58,957 nucleotides of DNA, taken from contig JAAYHB010000026.1 of the NCBI GenBank assembly GCA_012727435.1, positions 1 through 58,957 on the forward strand, given 5' to 3'. The stretch is from Clostridiales bacterium (lineage in GTDB: Bacteria > Bacillota > Clostridia > Oscillospirales > CAG-272). The stretch's first letter is position 1, and every line of letters begins with the position of its first letter. Of this stretch, positions 26,744-33,512 are shown one piece after another. The position numbers and the translations under genes are program-made. The notes beneath the pieces are model-generated. The model was not told the DNA's origin. It worked only from the letters and a program-made list of their open reading frames with translations, and did no database searches.

Positions 26744-27778
26744 TTGCCGGTAACTATTATTGATGTTGCCCGCGCGGCGGGTGTCTCCAAAACCACAGTT
26801 TCGGCCGTGTTGTGCGGGAAAAGCGGGGTAAAAGAAGAAACCCGAAAGCTTGTGCTCGACACAATACGCGAGCTGAAATACGTTCCGAACTTCACCGCGC
26901 GCAATTTCGTGCAGGGGAAAACAAACATACTCGGCGCTCTCATCGTTCATGCCGACAAGCCTGCAACCGATTATCGGTTTGCACAGGAAACCGGTGTTTA
27001 TGCTCAGGACATCAGCCGGGGAATCATAGCGCGGCTCAGTACCACCAGATACGGGCTTATGACCTCTTACATGACCCCGGGGGAAACTGTCCTGCCGCCT
27101 ATGTTTAGCGACAACCGGATTGACGGCCTGTTTGTCATCGGCTCTCTTCCGATGCCGGATGTCGTCAGAAAGGTTCTCAAGGACCGGAATATTCCTATTG
27201 TGGCGATCGGCCGTACATATCCCGAATACGATTCAATCCGCGTCAACGTGCCGCAGTCGGTTTATCTTGCCGCAAAGCACCTGTATGAAAACGGGCACCG
27301 CCGGATAGGGCTTGTAAACTGCGCCCCGCACTTCATTGCAAACACCGAGCGTTTTGAGGGCTATCGGCGGGCAATTGAAGAGGTCGGGCTGCCTCTCGAC
27401 ATGTCGCTGGTTGTCGACTGTTCTGACAACACAAGCAGCAGCGGATATACGGCAGCCCGCCAATTGCTCTCAAGCGACGCTAAGCCGACGGCGCTTATCA
27501 CCGCAAACGTGTCAATTACAATGGGTGTGATGCGCTATCTGTACGACCACAGACTGCGCGTTCCCGACGACATTTCTATAATCGGGCACGAGGACTCGGT
27601 TATGTACAGCTACGCCTCGCCGGCGCTGACCGCAATCAATATTCAAAAGGAAAAAACCGGCGACGAAGCAGCCGAAATGTTGCTTGAACGCCTTGAAGGG
27701 AACAAAAAAGGTCCTCCGGTAAGCCGGTTTGTCGAACCATTGCTCACCATGCGTGATTCGGTGAAAAAGCTGGCCTGA
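26744..27778 (+). CDS. LacI-family transcriptional regulator
   Basis: A 344-residue repressor with an N-terminal helix-turn-helix (about residues 3-24: TIIDVARAAGVSKTTVSAVL) and the hinge-region sequence YVPNFTARNF. The C-terminal periplasmic-binding-protein-like sensor domain contains RIGLVNCAPHF, PTALITANV and the DDISIIGHEDS box. Translation starts at TTG 26744, set by GGAGGG 7 nt upstream. An operator overlaps its transcription start, and a second copy precedes the solute-binding lipoprotein gene. It should therefore control itself and that locus in response to a sugar or sugar-derived ligand that cannot be named here. Confidence 0.93.
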   Translation: MPVTIIDVARAAGVSKTTVSAVLCGKSGVKEETRKLVLDTIRELKYVPNFTARNFVQGKTNILGALIVHADKPATDYRFAQETGVYAQDISRGIIARLSTTRYGLMTSYMTPGETVLPPMFSDNRIDGLFVIGSLPMPDVVRKVLKDRNIPIVAIGRTYPEYDSIRVNVPQSVYLAAKHLYENGHRRIGLVNCAPHFIANTERFEGYRRAIEEVGLPLDMSLVVDCSDNTSSSGYTAARQLLSSDAKPTALITANVSITMGVMRYLYDHRLRVPDDISIIGHEDSVMYSYASPALTAINIQKEKTGDEAAEMLLERLEGNKKGPPVSRFVEPLLTMRDSVKKLA

Positions 27779-27831
27779 AAATCGAAAAAAACCGTCTTCG
27801 CTGTGGCGGAGAATATAGTTATACAGCAATC

Positions 27832-27843
27832 CGGAACGTTCCG
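27832..27843 (+). promoter_or_regulatory. second LacI-type operator, upstream of the solute-binding protein gene
   Basis: CGGAACGTTCCG is a perfect 12-bp palindrome sharing GGAACGTTCC with the operator at 26717-26726. It lies 165 nt before the lipoprotein start. A TATAAT at 27960-27965 is the best -10 candidate downstream but lacks a good -35, so the exact promoter is unresolved. Confidence 0.75.
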
Positions 27844-28007
27844 TTTTATTCATAAGTACCCAAAGGAAAGGCGATATTCCATTTAGCGTTATTATGTATA
27901 AACGGATCGGGACGCGATTACAATAGTAAAAATCCCGCTATATATCTGTGGGATTGAGATATAATACCAGAACGCACTTCATAAAACCTTGAAAGGAGAT
28001 GCATTAA

Positions 28008-29486
28008 GTGCTAAGGAAAATTGCACTGATCCTTGCGCTGCTAATGGTGGCGGTCACCCTCTTCTCCTGCGCCGGTGGGGAAGACAAAAAACCAGACACC
28101 GAAACAAGCGGCGACACGACGGCTCCCGGTGGAGATAAGCCGATGTATGATGAAAACGGTTATATACTCGACCGGCTGCCCGAAAAACTCGACTTCAAAG
28201 GAGAGACCATTACAATATTCTACTGGTCCGACCGTCACATTCAGGAGTTCTTTTCCGAGGGGCAAAACGGAGATAACATCAACGACGCGATTTATCTCCG
28301 CAACCTTATGGTAACCGAGCGTCTGAACGACCAACTCGAGTTTTACGGCGAGTTGGGCGACGGCTCTCATTATCTTGAGTGGTCTCAGAAGGTCATGACC
28401 GATGTTACCTCCGGTACCTGTGAGTATGACATTTTTGCCGGCTACAGTCAGGCAAACGCGTATCTTACGGTCCAGGGCTACGCAGTTGACTTGATGGAGT
28501 ATGACGATATCTTTGAATTCGACCTCCCGTGGTGGCCCGAGGAAATGGTGAGTGAAGCGACAATCGGCAACAAACTTTATTTTGTCACCGGCGACATATC
28601 GACAAACCTTATTGCAATGCTCCAATGCACATACTTCAACAAGAAAATGCTGCAGGAGCGGGACCTTGAGTCGCCCTACGAGCTTGTATTATCCGGGAAG
28701 TGGACAATCGACAAGCTGATTTCCATGTCTGCGGGCGTCTATGAAGACTTTAACGGAACCGGTGTAGCCGATGATGGCGATATCTACGGCTTTACCATTT
28801 CCTCAAAAACCAACGCGCTTGATACTCCGTATTACGGCGCGGGGCTTGTGACAATGGAGAAGGACGAGGATGACCTGCCGGTTATATCCGACACCTGGAA
28901 CAGCGAAAAGACCACAAACCTGCTTGCAAAGTTACTTGACTGGTTCTATAAGAGCGGGGATGTTTACACCGAAGTAGGCACAAAAATTTTTGCAGACGGC
29001 CGCTGCCTGTTTGAATTTGCTTCTCTTAATGCTGCCTTCCTCTCCTTTAATGAGGTTGACTTTTACGGAATTGTCCCGGCTCCGAAGTATGACGAATATC
29101 AGGAAAATTATGTGACCGCTGTTTCATATCCGCACACCCTCTACTCGATTTCGACAGGGTCTCAGAAGCAGGAGCACTGCGCATACCTGCTTGAGTGCCT
29201 TGCCTCAAGCGGTTACCGTCTTGTAACGCCTGAGGTATTCACCATTACGTTAAAACACAAATATGCTTCGGACGAGGATACCGGAAAGATGCTCGACATC
29301 ATCCGCTCCACCGTCAACTTTGATGTCGGCCATATATATGCCTACGCCGCATTCAACAATCTGACATTCTCAATGTGGCGTAACTGCATAACACAAAACA
29401 ACGGCAACTTCTCGGCGGTATTCAAGGCCCAGTCCAAGACAATCGAAACGCTGCTTCAGAAATTCAGACAGGAATTCGGCGACTGA
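28008..29486 (+). CDS. extracellular solute-binding lipoprotein, family 1 type, orphan
   Basis: A 492-residue lipoprotein with lipobox (VTLFSC) and an acidic Thr-rich linker. The rest resembles family 1 sugar-binding proteins of ABC importers in clostridia: FKGETITIFYW at the first strand, YDIFAGYSQAN, WWPEEMVSEATIGNKLYFVTGD, TYFNKKMLQE, and the ligand-side GKWTIDKLI and YGIVPAPKYDEYQ. Translation starts at GTG behind GAAAGGAGA. Unusually, no permease or ATPase gene adjoins it, so it either feeds a transporter encoded elsewhere or works as a sensor or scavenging protein. The upstream operator suggests control by the LacI protein. Confidence 0.88.
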   Translation: MLRKIALILALLMVAVTLFSCAGGEDKKPDTETSGDTTAPGGDKPMYDENGYILDRLPEKLDFKGETITIFYWSDRHIQEFFSEGQNGDNINDAIYLRNLMVTERLNDQLEFYGELGDGSHYLEWSQKVMTDVTSGTCEYDIFAGYSQANAYLTVQGYAVDLMEYDDIFEFDLPWWPEEMVSEATIGNKLYFVTGDISTNLIAMLQCTYFNKKMLQERDLESPYELVLSGKWTIDKLISMSAGVYEDFNGTGVADDGDIYGFTISSKTNALDTPYYGAGLVTMEKDEDDLPVISDTWNSEKTTNLLAKLLDWFYKSGDVYTEVGTKIFADGRCLFEFASLNAAFLSFNEVDFYGIVPAPKYDEYQENYVTAVSYPHTLYSISTGSQKQEHCAYLLECLASSGYRLVTPEVFTITLKHKYASDEDTGKMLDIIRSTVNFDVGHIYAYAAFNNLTFSMWRNCITQNNGNFSAVFKAQSKTIETLLQKFRQEFGD

Positions 29487-29557
29487 CGAACGACTTAAAG
29501 GCCCGAAAAACCGGTTACCGAAACCAAATATATCAAATAAAGAAAGGAATATAGGCC

Positions 29558-31303
29558 ATGAAGAGAATTACTGCGATTATTCTTGCAGTCACCACGGTAA
29601 TCCTGCTCTCGGTCTTTACCGTGGGCACCTCTGCTGCATGGGACGGAACCACCATCGACACCTCGTGGTACAATCCTAACGAGACAACCTTTACCTTAAC
29701 GACCCCCGAGCAGCTTGCAGGTCTTGCCGCCATTGTCAACGGCAGCCTGTCGAGCATTGCACCCGATGATTTCAAAGGTAAGACCATACTTCTGGGTGCC
29801 GATATCGACCTCGGCGGCAAGAACTGGGTACCGATCGGGACCTCGACCGGTGCTTCCGGGACAGACGGCTTTATGGGTATCTTTGACGGACAGGGGCACT
29901 TCATTAAGAACCTGACCATTGAAATAGAGACAAGAGAGGTTTACGGCATCCGCTTCGGGTTTTTCGGAATCATCGGCGGCACGGCTAAGAATATCAACTT
30001 CGTGGGCGCAAACATTCTGACCAAGGATGCCTGTTACTCGGGTGTTGTGGCCGGTTATATCGGCGGCGGCACGGTATCACGCTGCACGGTTGACGCGACC
30101 TCTGTTATCGAATGCTATACCAGTGCCAACGGTATGATTGCGGGGCGAGTCGAGAAGGGAGGCACCATTGATTCCTGTGTAAACGAAGGTTCTATTTACG
30201 GGTATGGTTCGCTGAGCGGCAGCACAGCAAACGTCATCATCGGCGGTATTGTCGGCCTTGCCGATTCCAGTGTTGTCAAAAACTGCATTAACTACGGTAA
30301 CGTTGTAGCACTGGCCCAGGGAGCTTCGCCGAGTCATTCCGGTGCCGCTGGAATTTCGGCCTTTGTAAAAACCGCTGAAATAATCAACTGTGTCAACTAC
30401 GGTGATATCAGCTTTACCGATTATCTCACCAAAAACACAGGCACCGGCGGTATTGTCGGCAAATTCCACGCAAGCCCCGGCTCCGTCATATCAAACTGCT
30501 ACAACTTCGGCAATATTACCGGCAAGGACAACGACACCACCCAGACCGGTCTTATCGGCGGGCTCGGGCAGGTTATCAGTACAATTAAAAACTGCTGGTC
30601 GGTGCCCTCAGCTAACCTTGATATAATCGGTTCTGGTATGATAAGCGGCTTTGAAGTGATAGACTGCAAAATCGTCGCGCAGACAGATGCCGATTATGCG
30701 GCAATGGAGAGCGCCGCGACTGCCATTGAAGACAAGATAAATGAAGTTCCGATACCGCTGACAATTCACTATGTATATGAAAACGGCGAGAAAGCGGCCG
30801 AGGACCATTACAGTGAATGGCGCGAAGGAGATGAGTACAGCATCGAATCGCCGGTATTATCTGGTTATGTTGCCGATCAGGATACTGTGTCGGGCAAGAT
30901 GGGTAATACCCCGGTTGAGATTACGGTTACATACAAAGCCAAGGAATTTACGCTGACCATCGAGTACGTCTTTGAGGACGGAAGCAAGGCAGCCGAGCCG
31001 TATGTCGATACCAAGCCTTACGGTACTGAATTTTCGGTCGAGTCGCCGGTGATTGAGGGCTACGAGCCAAACTTCCCGGTGGTTGAAGGGAAATTTGAGC
31101 TTGACCGCACAATCACGGTGAAATACAAGGCGACCGGCACGCAGAGTGAGACCCAGAAGGAAGGCGGCGATACTACCACCGCAACACCCGGGACTACCGA
31201 GAACAAGAAGGAATCGGGCTGCAAGTCTTCCGTCGGCTCAGCAATTATTCTGCTTGCCGTGTTCGGCACAGCTCTTGTCGCATCAAAGCGCAAAGCCGAC
31301 TAA
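29558..31303 (+). CDS. GLUG/MucBP-like surface protein with Cys-containing C-terminal anchor, copy 1
   Basis: A 581-residue exported protein. After a signal peptide (about residues 1-26) it starts with EQLAGLAAIVNG and GADIDLGGKNWVPIG, the entry to a right-handed beta-helix of GLUG-type repeats (FMGIFDGQGHFIKNLTIE, ATSVIECYTSANGMIAGRVE). Two MucBP-like beta modules follow, starting at LTIHYVYENGEKAAEDHY and LTIEYVFEDGSKAAEPYV. After a Thr-rich stalk the protein ends in KESGCKSSVGSA, a hydrophobic stretch and SKRKAD, a tripartite sorting-type tail. It probably sits on the cell surface and binds glycans or host material. It is 72 nt downstream of the binding protein and about two-thirds identical to the next gene, by eye. 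Confidence 0.85.
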   Translation: MKRITAIILAVTTVILLSVFTVGTSAAWDGTTIDTSWYNPNETTFTLTTPEQLAGLAAIVNGSLSSIAPDDFKGKTILLGADIDLGGKNWVPIGTSTGASGTDGFMGIFDGQGHFIKNLTIEIETREVYGIRFGFFGIIGGTAKNINFVGANILTKDACYSGVVAGYIGGGTVSRCTVDATSVIECYTSANGMIAGRVEKGGTIDSCVNEGSIYGYGSLSGSTANVIIGGIVGLADSSVVKNCINYGNVVALAQGASPSHSGAAGISAFVKTAEIINCVNYGDISFTDYLTKNTGTGGIVGKFHASPGSVISNCYNFGNITGKDNDTTQTGLIGGLGQVISTIKNCWSVPSANLDIIGSGMISGFEVIDCKIVAQTDADYAAMESAATAIEDKINEVPIPLTIHYVYENGEKAAEDHYSEWREGDEYSIESPVLSGYVADQDTVSGKMGNTPVEITVTYKAKEFTLTIEYVFEDGSKAAEPYVDTKPYGTEFSVESPVIEGYEPNFPVVEGKFELDRTITVKYKATGTQSETQKEGGDTTTATPGTTENKKESGCKSSVGSAIILLAVFGTALVASKRKAD

Positions 31304-31326
31304 AGAAGAACCAGATATGTTATTTA

Positions 31327-31352
31327 CTGGGACCGACAGGTGTCGGTCCCAG
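31327..31352 (+). terminator. hairpin after GLUG gene copy 1
   Basis: A perfect 12-bp stem (CTGGGACCGACA with TGTCGGTCCCAG) with a 2-nt centre lies 23 nt past the stop. It corresponds to the terminator at 33459-33489 after copy 2, but here the T-run has been lost. Confidence 0.55.
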
Positions 31353-31374
31353 TTCAACGGAAAAAAAACGAAGC

Positions 31375-31545
31375 TCAGGTCAAACATAAATCAGGATTTT
31401 TGCCAAGAACTGCTTTGGTGCTTTTTTTGTGCCGCCAAAATAATCTGCGGATTGAGGGGCTGACGGCTGTCAGAGGCCGACCCGGATCTGACGAAGCGAG
31501 TGCCGTTTAAACAGTCCAAGGGATCGCTTGCCCGGTTCGGGAAGG
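31375..31545 (+). pseudogene. decayed 5' fragment of the metallo-beta-lactamase lipoprotein gene
   Basis: The 346-base gap between the two GLUG genes is not random. Segments match the 5' end of the lipoprotein gene at 33513 in the same order. GCCGCCAAAATAATCTGCGG at 31431 matches GCCGCCACAATAATCTGCGG at 33579. CCGGATCTGAC occurs in both, after GAGGCCGA, near 31473 and 33621. GCCCGGTTCGGG occurs at 31530 and 33684. AGGTCAAA occurs near 31377 and 33523. The frame is destroyed. Together with the duplicated GLUG gene this shows a tandem duplication in which this copy was deleted or decayed. Confidence 0.8.
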
Positions 31546-31649
31546 AATACGCAATGGAAACCCGGCCAGGAGAACTTAGTTTGGCGGCTGAATCCCAACA
31601 GTACTCAAGGCTTTGAAGCTAAAGAATTCAACAAAGACGGAGGAATAGC

Positions 31650-33446
31650 ATGAAACGAATTACGGCACTGTTTCTTGCAGTAACAATGATAGCCCTGCTC
31701 ACGGTCTTTACAGAGGGCACTTCTGCTGCATGGGACGGAACCACCATCGACACCTCGTGGTACAACCCCAACGACACCACCTTTACCTTAACGACCCCCG
31801 AACAGCTTGCGGGGCTTGCTGCTATAGTCAACGGAACAGCCGTAAATATAGATCCAGACAATTTTGTCGGCAAGACCGTAATTCTCGGCGCAGATGTCGA
31901 CCTCGGCGGCAAAAACTGGGCACCGATTGCAACCGATTCCGGTGCCTCGGTAAGCGGGTTTATGGGCATGTTTGACGGTCAGGGACACTATATCAAAAAC
32001 TTAACCATCGATATGGTGGTAAGGGAGCCCAACGGCATCCGGTATGGGCTTTTCGGAGTCATCGGCAGCACGGGCACGGTAAAGTCAATAAACTTCGTGG
32101 GTGCCAGTGTTGTCACCAAAGACACCACCTACTCGGGTGTTGTGGCCGGTTATGTCCTCGGCGGCACGGTATCACGCTGCATGGTTGACGCAAGTTCGAG
32201 AGTCGAGTGCTATACCAGTTCCAACGGCATGATTGCCGGGCGTGTCGAAAATGGGGGAACCATTGATTCCTGCATCAATGAGGGTTCGATTTACGGCTAC
32301 GGCGCGCTTGAGGGAGCCGCTAGTGCAAAACCCAACACCAACGTCATTATCGGCGGCATCGTCGGTCTTGCAGCCTCGAGTGTTGTCAAAAACTGCATCA
32401 ACTACGGAAGAGTCGAAGCTGCTGCGAAAAGCATGACGCCCAACCAATCAGGCGCCGCGGGTATTGCGGGCTTTGTAAACAACAGCGAAATTATCAACTG
32501 TGTCAACTACGGCGATATCAGCTTTACCGATTATCTGAAAGAAAATACCACTGGGACCGGGGGCATTGTAGGTAAATTCCACAGCGGCGCAGGGTCAATC
32601 GTTAACAACTGCTATAACTTCGGAAATATTGCCGGCAAGGAAAACGACAACACGCATACCGGCCTTGTCGGCGGGCTGGGTTCGGTTCTCGGAACGATTC
32701 AGAACTGCTGGTCGGTGCCCTGCGGCAACCTTGAAATCATCGGTTCGAGCATGGTAAGCGGTTTCGAAGTGAAGGACTGTAAAATTGTCGCACAGACAGA
32801 TGCAGAATATGCGGCAATGGAGAGCGCCGCAAACGCTATTTGGGACAAGATCAACGAGATCGCATTGTCTCTGACAATCCACTATGTCTATGAAAACGGC
32901 GAGAAGGCAGCTGACGACCATTACAGCGAATGGCGCGAAGGAGAAGAATACAGTATCGAGTCCCCGGCCGTGACCGGCCATATACCCGATAAGGAAATCG
33001 TATCCGGCACAATGGGCAATACACCGGTTGAGATTACGGTTACATATAAAGCCAAGGAAATAACACTTACCATCGAGTATGTTTTTGAGGACGGAAGCAA
33101 GGCGGCCGAGCCGTTTGTCGACACCAAGCCCTTCGGCACAGAGTTTTATGTCGAATCGCCGAAAATTGAGGGCTATGAGCCGAATTACCCGGTGGTTGAA
33201 GGAAAATATGAGATTGACAGGACAATAAAGGTGAAGTACACGGCGACCGGCACGCAGAGCGAGACCCAGGAGGAAGAAGGCGAAACTACCACCGCGCCCG
33301 GGACTACCACCGTCGCACCCGGGACCACCGGGGAGCAGAAGGAATCGGGCTGCAAGTCGGCTGCCGGTTCTGCCGTCATACTGCTTGCCGTGCTCGGCAC
33401 CGCGCTTGTTACAACAAAGCGCAAAAGCCGGCTGACGAAAAACTGA
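31650..33446 (+). CDS. GLUG/MucBP-like surface protein with Cys-containing C-terminal anchor, copy 2
   Basis: A 598-residue paralogue of the gene at 29558 with the same layout: signal peptide, GLUG-type beta-helix region, two MucBP-like modules, Thr/Pro stalk and the tail KESGCKSAAGSA, hydrophobic stretch, TKRKSRLTKN. The segment TIDTSWYNPN after the signal peptide is shared between the copies. Differences include a longer loop (GALEGAASAKPNTN), altered MucBP sequence (IPDKEIVSGTMGN) and a longer stalk with repeated TTTVAPGTT units. Divergence with the frame kept in both copies suggests that both are used. AAGACGGAGGAATAGC supplies the ribosome site. Confidence 0.85.
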   Translation: MKRITALFLAVTMIALLTVFTEGTSAAWDGTTIDTSWYNPNDTTFTLTTPEQLAGLAAIVNGTAVNIDPDNFVGKTVILGADVDLGGKNWAPIATDSGASVSGFMGMFDGQGHYIKNLTIDMVVREPNGIRYGLFGVIGSTGTVKSINFVGASVVTKDTTYSGVVAGYVLGGTVSRCMVDASSRVECYTSSNGMIAGRVENGGTIDSCINEGSIYGYGALEGAASAKPNTNVIIGGIVGLAASSVVKNCINYGRVEAAAKSMTPNQSGAAGIAGFVNNSEIINCVNYGDISFTDYLKENTTGTGGIVGKFHSGAGSIVNNCYNFGNIAGKENDNTHTGLVGGLGSVLGTIQNCWSVPCGNLEIIGSSMVSGFEVKDCKIVAQTDAEYAAMESAANAIWDKINEIALSLTIHYVYENGEKAADDHYSEWREGEEYSIESPAVTGHIPDKEIVSGTMGNTPVEITVTYKAKEITLTIEYVFEDGSKAAEPFVDTKPFGTEFYVESPKIEGYEPNYPVVEGKYEIDRTIKVKYTATGTQSETQEEEGETTTAPGTTTVAPGTTGEQKESGCKSAAGSAVILLAVLGTALVTTKRKSRLTKN

Positions 33447-33458
33447 ATATGATACTTG

Positions 33459-33489
33459 CCGGGACCGGCGGGTACCGGTCCCGGTTTTT
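33459..33489 (+). terminator. terminator after GLUG gene copy 2
   Basis: A perfect 10-bp stem (CCGGGACCGG with CCGGTCCCGG) and a 6-nt loop are followed by TTTTT. The next gene starts only 24 nt later, so termination is probably partial. Confidence 0.7.
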
Positions 33490-33512
33490 CGGAGGATAAT
33501 TCGGAGGATAAT
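33489..33512 (+). repeat. 12-bp tandem duplication of the ribosome-binding site
   Basis: CGGAGGATAATT-type sequence occurs twice in direct succession (12-nt unit) before the ATG at 33513. Each copy contains GGAGG; the second is the proper distance from the start codon. Confidence 0.75.

Noticed and set aside
31200-33446. LPXTG-type sortase substrates in the GLUG proteins
   Set aside because: Neither tail contains LPXTG or NPQTN; the conserved feature is ESGCKS before the hydrophobic segment.
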